Both the position numbers and the translations under genes were made by a program. DNA of 64,000 nt, from contig NZ_QUZU01000015.1 of NCBI RefSeq assembly GCF_004682055.1, forward strand, positions 1 to 64,000. Reading direction: 5' to 3'. Below are positions 1 through 11,100 of this stretch, piece after piece; positions within the stretch are counted from its first letter, which is position 1; the number at the start of each line of letters is the position of its first letter. The DNA comes from Pseudomonas kairouanensis. Lineage in GTDB: Bacteria; Pseudomonadota; Gammaproteobacteria; Pseudomonadales; Pseudomonadaceae. The notes below the pieces were generated by a model. The model saw only the letters and a program-made list of their open reading frames with translations. It had not been told where the DNA came from and ran no database searches.

Positions 1-235
1 GCCCCACCACTCGGCACCTCGCCTAGGCTCGGTGTGCCCGAACGCAGGCTTGAATCCGTGGGCCGCCGCAATGGGCCATCCATGGCCCAGTGCGGCTAAC
101 CCGGCGTCCTGCCGGGTTACCCACGGATTCAAGCCTGCGTTCGGCCAGCGTGGTTTAACGGGGCGACTCAGATCAAGAGCAGAAGCCAAAGCGCGGCGGC
201 CTTATAGCCGACCGATATTGTCTGCCGACCGCCGC
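1..235 (-). repeat. Cloverleaf palindromic repeat element, copy A (cut by the window edge)
   Basis: This non-coding element has a core at 38-144. A perfect 25-bp outer stem (38-62 with 120-144) encloses two further hairpins: 66-79 with 82-95 (14 bp, one mismatch) and 98-105 with 111-118 (8 bp, perfect). The result is a three-way-junction or cruciform layout. The flanks match copy B at 352-672 in the opposite direction: positions 1-40 are the reverse complement of about 543-582, apart from a few changes. Short open frames here are not credible genes. Confidence 0.8.
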
Positions 236-240
236 CCAAA

Positions 241-341
241 TGTGGGAGCGGGCTTGCTCGCGAAGATCTTGAGGGCGCCGCGTTGAATCAGGTCTCCCGC
301 GTTATCGTTAACCACCATCGCGGGCAAGCCCGGCTCCCACA
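241..341. repeat. REPIN between the two cloverleaf copies
   Basis: TGTGGGAGCGGGCTTGCTCG starts at 241 and its near-complement ends at 341, about 55 bases apart. The right arm has one extra G and a C-to-G style change (CGGGCAAGCCCGGCTCCC), so the pair is slightly degraded. It belongs to the GCTCGCGA class of paired REP sequences found elsewhere in this window. Confidence 0.8.
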
Positions 342-351
342 GGGAACGGCG

Positions 352-672
352 CAGGCTTCAGCTTTCAGGTCGGCTGTCAGGCCGCCTCGCTTTGCTTTTG
401 ATTTTGATCTGAGGCGCCCCGTTAAACACGCTGGCTGGAATTCGGCATGGATTTGGGGGGTAAACCGGCAGGGATGCCGGTTTAGCCGCCCCGCGCCATG
501 GATGGCGCGTGGCGGCGGCCCCCCAAATCCATGTCGAATTACGGGCATACCGAGCCTAGGCGAGGTACCGAGTGTTGGGGCAAGAGCCCTTTGGTTACTT
601 TGGGGCTTTTCCAAAGTGACTCGCCGTAAGGGCGAAACCATAAGCCGCCGTTACCCAAATAATGGATATGTA
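352..672 (+). repeat. Cloverleaf palindromic repeat element, copy B
   Basis: The core at 439-540 has the same architecture as copy A but different bases. The outer stem pairs 439-460 with 519-540 (22 bp with one G-T wobble). Inner hairpins pair 461-470 with 475-484 (10 bp, perfect) and 485-499 with 502-516 (15 bp, one mismatch). The downstream arm, about 559-672, including GGGCAAGAGCCCTTTGGTT and AATAATGGATATGTA, recurs as a direct repeat at 17453-17567. The element ends about 20 bases before gspE. Confidence 0.8.
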
Positions 673-695
673 CACCGGAAAACAGGACCAACCCC

Positions 696-2114
696 ATGAG
701 CCTGCTCCCCTACGCCTGGGCCAAATCCCAACGCATCCTCCTGCGCCCCAGCAGCGAGGGCATGCTACTCACGGTATGCCCCTCAACCCCCGGTTGGTCC
801 ATCAGCGAAGTCCAACGCCAGTTCGGCCAGTCCCACATCGAACAGGTCCGCGACGACGAACTCGACGGCCTGCTCACCACCGCCTACGCCGACACCGGCA
901 GCGCCGCTGCAGTGGTGGGCGCCGCCGAAAACGAGGTAGACCTCGACCGCCTGATGCAAGACATGCCCGAAGTCACCGACCTGCTGGACACCCAGGACGG
1001 CGCCCCGGTGATCCGCATGATCAACGCCTTGCTCACCCAGGCCGCACGGGACGAAGCCAGCGACATCCACATCGAACCCTATGAAACCCATTCGGTGGTG
1101 CGCTACCGCGTCGACGGCACGCTGCGTGATGTGGTTTCGCCGCGCAAGGCCCTGCACGGCGCGCTGGTGTCGCGCATCAAGATCATGGCCCAGCTCGATA
1201 TCGCCGAAAAACGCCTGCCCCAGGACGGCCGTATTGCCTTGCGCGTGGCGGGGCGGCCGATTGATATTCGGGTGTCCACGGTACCCACCGGGCATGGCGA
1301 GCGGGTAGTGATGCGCTTGCTGGACAAGCAGGCCGGGCGCCTGCAACTGGAAACCCTGGGCATGGAGCCACAGCTGTTGGCGCGTCTGGATACGCTGATT
1401 CGCCAGCCCCACGGCATCGTGCTGGTCACCGGCCCCACCGGCAGCGGCAAGACCACCAGCCTGTATGCGGCATTGGCGCGCCTGGACGCCAGCACCAGCA
1501 ATATCCTCACCGTGGAAGACCCGGTGGAGTACGACTTGCCGGGCATCAGCCAGATCCAGGTCAACGCCAAGATCGACATGACGTTCGGCCTGGCCCTGCG
1601 CGCGATCCTGCGCCAGGACCCGGACATCATCATGATCGGTGAGATCCGCGACCTGGAGACCGCGCAAATCGCCGTACAGGCTTCGCTCACCGGTCACCTG
1701 GTGCTGGCGACCCTGCACACCAACGATGCGGTGTCGGCGGTCAACCGGCTGATCGACATGGGCGTCGAGCCGTTCCTGTTGGCGTCCTCGTTGTTGGGGG
1801 TATTGGCCCAGCGGCTGGTGCGTCGCCTGTGCCCCCATTGCAAGCAGCAAGACCCGGCAGCGCCCGGTACGTGGCGTCCGGTGGGGTGTGCGCAGTGCAA
1901 CCAGATTGGCTACAGCGGCCGCACCGGGATCCACGAACTGTTCACCGTCGATGACGCGGTGCGCAGCCTGATCCACCAGGGCGCCAACGAACAGGACCTG
2001 CGCCTGGCCGCCCGCCGTGCCGGCATGTTCAGCATGCGTGAGGACGGTGAGCGCTGGGTGCGCAGCGGCGTCACCGCGCCGGAAGAAATTCTGCGTGTGA
2101 CACGGGACGCCTGA
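696..2114 (+). CDS. gspE: Type II secretion system ATPase GspE (HxcR-like)
   Basis: This is the cytoplasmic hexameric ATPase that powers pseudopilus assembly in a type II secretion system. The 472-residue protein shows Walker A GPTGSGKTT at about 246-254, Walker B IIMIGEIRD at about 311-319, the His box LATLHTNDA at about 338, and a zinc-type CPHC...CAQC pair at about 379-402. The N-terminal domain is short for the family. The ATG at 696 is preceded by ACAGGA. It overlaps gspF (TGATG). The order gspE-gspF-DING protein resembles hxcR-hxcS-lapA of P. aeruginosa, so this may be the Hxc system, which exports phosphatases. The other gsp genes are not in the window. PilB or MSHA-type ATPases are alternatives, less likely given gspF and the context. 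Confidence 0.88.
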   Translation: MSLLPYAWAKSQRILLRPSSEGMLLTVCPSTPGWSISEVQRQFGQSHIEQVRDDELDGLLTTAYADTGSAAAVVGAAENEVDLDRLMQDMPEVTDLLDTQDGAPVIRMINALLTQAARDEASDIHIEPYETHSVVRYRVDGTLRDVVSPRKALHGALVSRIKIMAQLDIAEKRLPQDGRIALRVAGRPIDIRVSTVPTGHGERVVMRLLDKQAGRLQLETLGMEPQLLARLDTLIRQPHGIVLVTGPTGSGKTTSLYAALARLDASTSNILTVEDPVEYDLPGISQIQVNAKIDMTFGLALRAILRQDPDIIMIGEIRDLETAQIAVQASLTGHLVLATLHTNDAVSAVNRLIDMGVEPFLLASSLLGVLAQRLVRRLCPHCKQQDPAAPGTWRPVGCAQCNQIGYSGRTGIHELFTVDDAVRSLIHQGANEQDLRLAARRAGMFSMREDGERWVRSGVTAPEEILRVTRDA

Positions 2115-3322
2115 TGAATCGCTATCGCTATGAAGCCGCCGACGCCAGCGGCAAGGTCGAGGTCGGGCATGTGGAAGCCGACAGCCAGGGGGCGGCGTTT
2201 GCCAGCCTGCGCGGGCGTGGTTTGACGGCGTTGCTGGTGCAGCTTGAGGGCAACCCACAAGCAGCCAGTAGCAGCCTGTTCGCCGCCAAGCTATCGGATA
2301 ACGACCTGGCCTGGGCCACGCGCCAATTGGCGAGCCTGCTTGGCGCCAGCCTGCCGCTGGAAGCCGCGTTGAGCGCGACGGTGGAGCAGGCCGAGAAAAA
2401 ACACATCGCCCAGACCCTGAGCGCAGTGCGCGCCGATGTGCGCGGCGGCATGCGCCTGGCCGACGCGTTGGCCGCGCGGCCACGGGACTTCCCGTCGATC
2501 TACCGCGCGTTGATCGCAGCAGGGGAGGAGTCTGGTGACCTGGCCCAGGTGATGGAGCGCCTGGCCGATTACATCGAGGAGCGCAACACCCTGCGGGGCA
2601 AGATCCTCACCGCCTTTATCTACCCCGGTGTAGTGGGGTTGGTGTCCATCGGCATTGTGATTTTTTTGCTCAGCTACGTGGTGCCCCAGGTGGTCAGCGC
2701 ATTTTCCCAGGCGCGCCAGGACCTGCCGGGGCTGACCCTGGCGATGCTCAACGCCAGCGACTTTATTCGCGCCTGGGGTTGGTTGTGTTTTGCCGGGATC
2801 GTCGGTGGTTTCTGGGGCTGGCGCCTGTACTTGCGTAACCCCGTGGCGCGTTTGAACTGGCACAGTCGGGTGTTGCGCCTGCCGTTGATCGGGCGATTTG
2901 TGCTGGGTTTGAACACGGCGCGGTTCGCCTCGACCCTGGCGATCCTCGGCGGTGCCGGGGTGCCATTGCTGCGTGCCCTGGAAGCGGCGCGCCAGACCCT
3001 GTCCAACGACCGGCTCGACCAATGTGTCACTGACGCTACGGCCAAGGTGCGCGAAGGCGTCAACCTGGCGCCCGCGCTGGCGGTGGAGAAAGTGTTCCCG
3101 CCGGTGCTGATCCACCTGATCGCCAGCGGCGAAAAGACCGGTTCGCTGCCGCCGATGCTGGAGCGCGCGGCACAGACCCTTTCCCGCGATATCGAGCGGC
3201 GCGCCATGGGCATGACGGCGTTATTGGAGCCGCTGATGATTGTAGTGATGGGGGCGGTGGTGTTGGTGATCGTCATGGCTGTTCTGCTGCCCATCATCGA
3301 GATCAACCAACTCGTTACTTAA
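2114..3322 (+). CDS. gspF: Type II secretion inner-membrane platform protein GspF (HxcS-like)
   Basis: The 402-residue polytopic protein is the inner-membrane platform that couples the GspE ATPase to pseudopilin assembly. It has the usual two GspF repeats: cytoplasmic segments around 70-165 and 270-365 (the second has IASGEKTGSLPPMLERAA), each followed by membrane segments at about 165-195, 215-235 and 370-398. The start overlaps the gspE stop by one base, so the two are translationally coupled. The transcription unit seems to end here, because a REPIN follows within 20 bases and the next gene has its own leader. The length is normal for the family. Confidence 0.88.
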   Translation: MNRYRYEAADASGKVEVGHVEADSQGAAFASLRGRGLTALLVQLEGNPQAASSSLFAAKLSDNDLAWATRQLASLLGASLPLEAALSATVEQAEKKHIAQTLSAVRADVRGGMRLADALAARPRDFPSIYRALIAAGEESGDLAQVMERLADYIEERNTLRGKILTAFIYPGVVGLVSIGIVIFLLSYVVPQVVSAFSQARQDLPGLTLAMLNASDFIRAWGWLCFAGIVGGFWGWRLYLRNPVARLNWHSRVLRLPLIGRFVLGLNTARFASTLAILGGAGVPLLRALEAARQTLSNDRLDQCVTDATAKVREGVNLAPALAVEKVFPPVLIHLIASGEKTGSLPPMLERAAQTLSRDIERRAMGMTALLEPLMIVVMGAVVLVIVMAVLLPIIEINQLVT

Positions 3323-3339
3323 ATGTGCATACGGGCTTG

Positions 3340-3428
3340 TGTGGGAGCGGGCTTGCTCGCGAATGCGGTACATCCGTGACGGATGCGTTGGCTGATCCAC
3401 CGCATTCGCGAGCAAGCCCGCTCCCACA
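3340..3428. repeat. REPIN downstream of gspF
   Basis: Two inverted copies of the GTGGGAGCGGGCTTGCTCGC core, the arms extending through GAATGCGGT, flank a short spacer. It lies in the gap between gspF and the DING gene. Confidence 0.88.
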
Positions 3429-3528
3429 TTAGTGCTCGGTGTTTTCAGTGTCCCGACCAAGCTCGGGTTCCTCATTTCGTCACATCTGCACCGCTGTGCG
3501 GCCTCCAGACACGCACCCTGAAACCCCG

Positions 3529-3546
3529 CTGTCATCTCCCCTCCAA
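3529..3546 (+). promoter_or_regulatory. Possible PHO-box half site upstream of the DING gene
   Basis: CTGTCAT at 3529-3535 matches the PhoB half-site consensus exactly, but the second half (CCTCCAA, four bases further on) is poor. The position, about 215 bases before the DING start, is plausible for a gene of a usually phosphate-regulated family. The rest of the gap 3429-3761 shows nothing else I can name. It holds a T/A-rich stretch near 3590, which could be part of a promoter. Confidence 0.25.
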
Positions 3547-3761
3547 ACCGCTCAAAACCATGACCAAAACACCCGAGAATCTTTTTAAATATCAAGCATT
3601 TCCTCCCGAGGTTTTTTCCCACAACGGTCATCGGAAACTGCGACTTTCTCTCCATGGTTTTCACCCCCGGCCACCCCCGCATCAAGGCTTGGGACCGAAG
3701 CCATGGCGTCATGCAAGAGCATCTACCCCAAACGTACAAACACGACGAAAGGAGCTTCTTC

Positions 3762-4952
3762 ATGTTTAAGCGCAACGTTCTCGCGGTATCCATGACCCTC
3801 GCTGCACTGTGCTCGGCCCAGGCTGCACTGGCTGACATCAACGGCGGTGGCGCAACCCTGCCACAACCGCTGTACCAAACCGCTGGCGTACTCACCACCG
3901 GCTTCGCCCCCTACATCGGCGTGGGCAGCGGCAACGGCAAGGCTGCCTTCCTGACCAACGACTACACCAAGTTCGTGGCTGGCGTGAGCAACAAGAACGT
4001 GCACTGGGCGGGTAGCGACTCCAAGCTGACCGCAGCTGAACTGTCGACCTACGCGTCTGCCAAACAAGCGACCTGGGGCAAGCTGATCCAGGTGCCGTCG
4101 GTGGCCACTTCGGTGGCCATCCCGTTCAACAAAGCTGGCGACGCAGCGGTTGACCTGAGCGTTCAAGAGCTGTGCGGCGTGTTTTCTGGCCGTATCACTG
4201 ACTGGAGCGAAATCTCCGGTGCTGACCGTACCGGCCCGATCACTGTGGTTTATCGCAGCGAAAGCAGCGGCACCACTGAGCTGTTCACGCGCTTCCTGAA
4301 TGCCAAGTGCACTGAGGGCGCAGACTTCGCTGTCACCACTTCGTTCGGCAGCAGCTTCGCTGGCGGCCTGCCTGCTGGTGCTGTCGCTGCCACCGGTAGC
4401 CAAGGTGTGATGACTGCCCTGGCCGCTGGCGAAGGTCGCATTACCTACATGAGCCCTGACTACGCAGCCACCACCCTGGAAGGTCTGGACGACGCCACCA
4501 AGGTTGCTCGCGTCGGTAAAGACGAAGAAAACGGCGTAGAAGGCGTGTCGCCAGCACCGGGCAACGTGTCTGACGCTATTGCCCTGGTCCCGGTTCCGGC
4601 CACGACGCCCACCACCATTCGTGCCGATCAGAACAACTGGGTCCCAGTGTTCGGCAAAGCCGGCGTAGCAGGTGTTCAGGCTTACCCTGATTCGGGCTAC
4701 CCAATCCTGGGCTTCACCAACCTGATCTTCAGCCAGTGCTACGCCAACGCCGGCCAGACCACCCAAGTGCGTGATTTCTTCACCCAGCACTTCGGCGCCA
4801 CCGCCAACAATGACGCCGCCATTTCGGCCAACCGTTTCGTGCCGCTGCCAGCCAACTGGAAATCGGCCATCACCGATACCTTCGTGACCTCCACCAGCGA
4901 CTTGAGCATCGGCAAGACCAACGTCTGCAACGGCATCGGTCGTCCGCTGTAA
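3762..4952 (+). CDS. Secreted DING-family phosphate-binding protein (PstS-like)
   Basis: After a clear Sec signal (MFKRNVLAVSMTL..., cleavage after ALA at residue 24) the mature protein begins with DINGGGATLPQ, the sequence that names the DING family. These proteins bind phosphate through a PstS-type two-lobe fold. In P. aeruginosa related proteins (LapA group) are secreted through Hxc and some have phosphatase activity. Phosphate-loop features include SESSGTTELFTRF near residue 165. The protein has 396 residues, normal for the family. The ATG at 3762 is chosen because GAAAGGAGC sits just before it and the signal peptide begins there; the frame stays open further upstream. The gene lies between gspF and the giant exoprotein and has its own terminator. 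Phosphate control is likely but not proved by the weak half-site upstream. Confidence 0.9.
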   Translation: MFKRNVLAVSMTLAALCSAQAALADINGGGATLPQPLYQTAGVLTTGFAPYIGVGSGNGKAAFLTNDYTKFVAGVSNKNVHWAGSDSKLTAAELSTYASAKQATWGKLIQVPSVATSVAIPFNKAGDAAVDLSVQELCGVFSGRITDWSEISGADRTGPITVVYRSESSGTTELFTRFLNAKCTEGADFAVTTSFGSSFAGGLPAGAVAATGSQGVMTALAAGEGRITYMSPDYAATTLEGLDDATKVARVGKDEENGVEGVSPAPGNVSDAIALVPVPATTPTTIRADQNNWVPVFGKAGVAGVQAYPDSGYPILGFTNLIFSQCYANAGQTTQVRDFFTQHFGATANNDAAISANRFVPLPANWKSAITDTFVTSTSDLSIGKTNVCNGIGRPL

Positions 4953-4980
4953 CCCAAGCGTTCAACGACCCGCAACACGG

Positions 4981-5014
4981 ATCAGCAACGGCCTGTGCCG
5001 TTGCTGATTTTTTT
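4981..5014 (+). terminator. Rho-independent terminator after the DING gene
   Basis: A 12-bp perfect stem (ATCAGCAACGGC with GCCGTTGCTGAT) with a four-base loop is followed by seven T. It starts 28 bases after the DING stop codon. Confidence 0.93.
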
Positions 5015-5136
5015 GCGTTACCAGCCCTATGTGAACTTTGCGTGACAAACGTTCAGTCCCGGCCTTCGCCAACCGCCTAACCCTCATACGTGAGCCTGTG
5101 TTGCTCCCCGTGGAATAACAAAGAAGGAACCTCCAG

Positions 5137-8100
5137 ATGGCCCGCTGCAAACCAACGGTTAACCGTAAAGCCCAGTCAGTGTTGCGCCTCAAGCCGCTGG
5201 CCCAGGCCATCGCTGTGTTGATGGTGGCGGGCAACGCCCATGCCGCCACGGCGTTCAGTTCCGCCTGGTTTGCCGAGAAGGGTGCGAGCCAGGCGGCGAC
5301 GGCGGCGCGGCTCAGTGCTGGGCAGGGCACGCGGGTTCCAACGTTGAACGAGCAGGCGCGGGTCAACCAGCAGTTGGCGCGCTCTATCAGTACGCTCAAT
5401 AACAGTGTTGCCGCGATTGCGGCGCAACAGGCGGCGCAGGCCGCCGGGCGGCAAGCGGCATTCGGCCAGGTTTCGACCATTCCCGATGGGCTCGGTAAGG
5501 GGGGGCTGCAGGTCGACAACAGCCTGACCCAGGGCTGGACCAACGCCAAGAACCCCACCCAGACCCAATCCGGCGGCAAGACCACGGTGACCATCGAGCA
5601 GACTGCCGACAAGGCGATCCTCAACTGGGAAACCTTTAACGTTGGGCGCAACACCACCGTGGATTTCCAGCAGCAGTCCAACTGGGCAGTGCTCAACCGC
5701 GTCAACGACCCGAATGCACGTCCGAGTGAGATCCAGGGCCAGATCAACGGCGCCGGCACGGTGATGATCATGAACCGCAACGGCGTGGTGTTCAGTGGCA
5801 CCAGCCAGGTCAACGTGCGCAACCTGGTGGCGGCGGCAGCGAATATCACCGACGATCAATTCACCCAACGCGGCATCTATGTGGATGCCACGGGCACCCA
5901 GCCGACCTTCACGGATGCGGCGGGCAAAGTCCAAGTGCAGCGCGGTGCGCTGATCCAGACCCACAACCCGGCCACGTCCACCGACGCCGGCGGCTATGCG
6001 TTGTTGCTGGGCTCCGAGGTGGAAAACGCCGGCACCATCAACACCGCCAAGGGCCAGACCACCCTGGCAGCCGGCGACAGCTTTTACATCCGCAAGGGTG
6101 TCGGCACCACCGGCAACGATCGCTCCACCACCCGTGGCAATGAAGTAGCCACAGGCCTCAACAGCGGTAGCAGCGCCGGCAAGGTCACCAACAGCGGCCT
6201 GATCATGGCCTCCACCGGCGACATCACCCTCACCGGCCACCAGGTGCAGCAAAACGGCGTGGCGCTGGCCAGCACTTCGGTAGACACCCGTGGCACGATT
6301 CACTTGCTCAACTCGGCCACCGACGCCACCGGCAGCGTGACCCTGGGGGAGGGCAGCACTACGGCAATCCTGCTGGACAGCAGTGGCAGCACCGCCCTCA
6401 ACAGCCAAAAAGGCAATGGCCTGATCAACCTCGACGGCACACCGGCCAACCTGACCACCGGGCAGTTCAACAACCTCAGCGCCGTGGCTGACCGCACTGA
6501 CCAGTCACGTATCGAGATCGTCAGCGGCGGCACCGTGGACTTCCAGAAGGGCTCGATCACCCTGGCCACCGGCGGGCAAGTCGCCGTCAGCGCCGCAGGG
6601 CGCAGCCTGGTGCGCGATGGCGCAAGCATTGACGTGTCGGGCGCAGTCGGCGTCAAGGTGTCGATGGAAGCCAACAACATCAAAATCAACGTACAGGGCA
6701 ATGAACAACGCGATGCGCCGGTCAACCGTGACGATGGGCAATTGATCAACAACGACGTCTGGGTGGACCTGCGCGAGTTGGTGTTCGTGCCGGCCGGCAC
6801 CAATGGTTATGCGACAGATCGCTGGTACACCGCTGGCGGTTTGCTGGAAGTGGGCGGTTACCTGGGCACCCAAGGTCATTCGGTGGGGGAATGGATGGCC
6901 CAGGGCGGCACCGTGACCTTTACCGGCAAGGATGTGGTGACCCAGCAAGGCGCGCAGATCAACCTGTCGGGCGGCACCGTGGATGTGCAGGGCGGTTATA
7001 TCCAGCAGACCTGGCTCAAAGGCCCCGATGGCCGTTTGTATGAGCTGTCGCGGGCACCGGGGGACATTCTGTATACCGGCATCTACAAGGGCTTTGAATC
7101 CACCAGCGCCCGTTGGGGCCAGACCGAGTATTTCTACAACCCGATGATTGCCCAGCAACGTCGCTACGAGTCGGGCTACACCGTGGGCCGTGATGCCGGC
7201 AAGTTGGTGGTCGGCACCACCAGCGCCGTGCTGGAAGGCCAGGTGATCAGCGATGTGTTCCAGGGCCAGCGCCAGACCCAGGCGCCGAACATCAACCTCG
7301 ACGGTTACCAGCAGTCACAGAAGGCGATGGCCCAGGGCGGCCAGTTGATCATTGGGCAGTACACGCCGATCTACAACAAAACCACCGGCACCTTGCGTTA
7401 TGCCCTGGGGGCGAATGCCGATGAGGTTCTGATCGAAGGCAACACGCAGAAGATCGCCGATGGCCTGGACCTGAGCACTGCGCTGCCAGCCGATCGCCAA
7501 GGCAAGGTCGTGCTCGACAGTGATCAACTCAACGGCTTCCAGTTGGGCGCGGTCAAGGTGGCGGCCACCCAGCAGGTGACCGTTAACGGTGCGCTCAAGG
7601 TAGCGGATGGCGGGGCTATCACGCTGTTTGCGCCTGGGGTTGCGATCAACGCCAACCTCACGGCCCATGGCGGCAGTATCAACGCGGGCAATATTCTCAG
7701 CCAGGTCGACCCACTTAAAGCCGGGGCGGTCAATGACGCGATCCTGGCAGGCAGCGGCGACGTTAGTGTGGCCAGTGGCGTCAAGCTGGACGCCAGCGGC
7801 CGTTGGAACAACCTGGCGCTGGACCCCACGGATATCAGCGGCGTGCCCTATGTAAACGGCGGCAAGGTGTCGCTGCGCAGCACCGGTAACGTGAACCTGG
7901 CGAGCGGTGCTGTCACGGATGTGTCCTCCGGGGCCACCCTGGGCGTGGGCGGCACGCTTACCGGTGGCAAGGGCGGCGACGTGACCCTGGGCGCCCTCGG
8001 CACCCTGGGCCTGGACGGTGAGGTACGCGGCTACGGCGTGAATGGCGGCGGTACCCTGGCGTTGCAGGCGCGCAAAGTGCAGATCGGCGACAGCGCCACC

Positions 8101-11100
8101 GCACCGGCGGCCGACACCCTGCAACTGGCTGGGGATTTCTTCAACAAAGGCTTCTCGGCCTACGACATCACCGGCAACGAAGGGTTGTTGGTCACCGACG
8201 GCACCCAAGTGGATGTCACCACACCGGTCTACCGCTTGGGCGAGCAGACGTCAGTAATGCCCAGTGGCAGCGACCCGGCCGCGGTGTTGGAGCGCTGGAC
8301 CCCGACGCTGTATGAGCAAGACCCCATCAATGGCGTGCTGACCCAGCGCCGAGGTGCCAGCCTGACCCTGACGGCCGGCCATCAGGAGTCCACGGCTGCT
8401 GAATTGGCGACCACGGCGCTGACCGTGGGCCAAGGCGCGGTGATAACTGTCGACCCAGGCCAGGGCATCAACCTGCGCAGTGTCGGCCAGTTGACCATGA
8501 ACGGCACCCTCAATGCCTGGGGCGGCAGCGTGAGCCTGGGCGGCTTGACCGTCGCGAGCTCAGAAGGCGTGAATGCCGGCGGCCATGGCCGTTCGATCTG
8601 GGTGGGTGAGCACGCGCTGATCGATGTCGCCTCCCGCGCCGTCACCGGCGTGGATAATCGCGGCGCGCTCTATGGCCAGGTGCGCAATGGCGGCAAGATC
8701 AGCATCGGCGGCGACATCGACCTGGCCACCGGCATTGCCAAGGCCAGTGACCTGTTTGTCGTGGTGCGTGAGGGGGCGCGCCTGGACGCGTCGGGTAGCC
8801 AGGCAGCCTTGGATATTCCGGGGCAGGGCCGTGTGCAGGTCGCCAGTAATGGTGGCAGCATCAGCTTTGCGTCCAACAACGGCCTGTACCTGGATGGCAG
8901 CTTTATTGCTCGCGCTGGCGGGGCGGGGGCGGCGGGGGGCAGTTTATCCCTGGCGCTGGAAAGCCCGTACTACGCCAAGAATGCCGTCACCGACCGTGTG
9001 CTGAATGTGCGTGAGTTGGTGTTGAGCCAAACCCACCAGGCCAGCGCGTTACCGGGCACCGCTGATGCGGCGGCCGGCAGCCTGGAGTACGGCCATGGTC
9101 GCCTCGGGGTCGATCAGGTCAGCGCCGGCGGTTTTGACAACCTGGCCTTGCTCAGCAACGGGCTGCTGGGTTTTGACGGCGATGTGTCGTTGAGCATGGG
9201 CCAAAGCCTGCGCCTGTACAGCGGCGCCATGGGGCTCACGGAGAACGCGGCAGACAATTCACGGATCAACCTGTCGGCACCGTATCTGTTGTTGGCGGGC
9301 ATCCTGGCACCGTTGGACGCCACCAAAGATGCCTATCTGCATCCGATACTGAGCAACGCGGTGTCACAACGCGCGAGCCAGGCGCTATTTGCGGCCAGCG
9401 CCAACCTGATCGATGTGCGTGGCAGTGTGCTGTTCAGCAACGCCAGTGATCTGCCGCTGAGCGATGGCAGCGTGGTCAGCGTCAACCGTCGCGGTTTTGA
9501 TGATGTGCAATTGACCAGCCAGGGCGACCTGCGCTTCCTGGCTGGGGCCGGCCAGGATGTGATTGCCACGGGCATCAGTACCCAACTGATGACGCCAGGG
9601 GATATGACCCTGCGGGCGGCGCAGTTGTACCCGGCGACCGAGGTGGGCGCACGGGTGCTGGCGGGGTACCTGAGCGGTGATGTGGGTGCCGGCTTTAACT
9701 TCGACCCAACCCGTACCCTGACGATTGCTCGCACCGCTGACAGCAATGCTGCCATGCCGTACTCAGCGTTCGGCCGCTTGGTGTTGGGTGGCGCCACCAT
9801 CAAACAGGGCGGCGTGGTGCGCGCGCCGCTGGGGTTGATCGAAATCGGCACCCTGGGCACCAGCCGGGTCGAACTGCTGCCCGGCAGCCTCACGTCGGTG
9901 AGCGGCAAGGGCCTGGTGCTGCCTTACGGCGGTACGGTGGATGGCCAGATCTATCAGTACAACGGCAAGACCGTGACGTTCCTTGGCCAGGGCGGTAAGC
10001 CGAATGTGAACGGTGGGTTGAGCGTCGGCGTGGTCATGGGCGGGCAATCGGTGGCGGTGCTGCCAGACGCGACACTCGACCTGTCCGGCGGTGGCGAACT
10101 GCTCGGCGCCGGGTTTATTTCCGGGCGCGGCGGCTCTACGGATGCACGTTACAACCCATTGGTGCAATTTGGCGTCAACAGTGGTTTTGTGCTGCCGGGG
10201 CTGGGCACCAACCCGATCTATGCGATTGTGCCGGGTGCGCAGCCGGGCTATGCGCCCGTGGCACCGGAGGGCGGCGCGGTCGACCCACTGATCGGCCAGC
10301 AGATCACCATCGGCGCCGGTGTGCCGGGGCTGGCCGCGGGCACCTATACCTTGATGCCGTCTACCTATGCCCTGATGCCGGGGGCGTTCAGGGTGGAAAT
10401 CAATGGGTTGGCCGCCAGCGCCAGCGACGGTGTGGCCCAAGCCATGCGCAATGGCTCGTGGTCGACGGCGGGGCGCCTGTCTATCGCCAACACGGGCATC
10501 GCCAACAGCATCGCGAGCCAGGTGATCCTGACCTCGGCCGACACCTTGCGCCAGTATTCCCAGTACAACGAAACCGGCTATGCGCAGTTCGCCGTGGCCG
10601 ATGCCGCCAGGCTCGGCGTACCTCGGCCGATGTTGGCGGTGGATGCCAAGACCTTGCAGTTGAATCTGCAGGCGGGTGCGGGGGCGGACGCTTTTTCGTT
10701 CCAGGGGATCGGGCGCTTTGACGCCGCCGAGGGCGGCTATGGCGGCACCGTAGCCGTGACCAGCCGGGGCAATATCGAAATCGTTGGGCCAGGCAAGACG
10801 GTCACCGGCGGGTTCACCGGCGTCACCCTGGATGCAGAGAGCCTCAATGCCCTGGGCGCTACCCGCATGATGATCGGTGGCATGACGGCGGTGGTGTATG
10901 GCCAGGGCGGTAACTACATCGAACTGGCCGGCGGCAGCACAGGCACCATTACCCTTCGGGACGGGGCGACCCTGGCAGCACCGGAAGTGTTCCTGGTGGC
11001 CTCCAGCGGCTCCATCGTGGTGGAGCAGGGCGCGTCCATCAACACCATCGGGCGTGGCAAGGCCAGTTATGACGCGCGCGACGGCTTTATCTACAACTTG

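Noticed and set aside
32..699. Open frames of 84-138 residues over the repeat block
   Set aside because: They run through the palindromic elements and a REPIN on both strands, have no ribosome-binding site and match the repeat, not a protein family.
783..2483. 566-residue frame on the minus strand
   Set aside because: It is the antisense shadow of gspE and gspF; the plus strand has all T2SS ATPase motifs.
4981..5014. Hairpin as part of a structured leader for pdtA
   Set aside because: A perfect stem and run of seven T close to the DING stop is a plain terminator.
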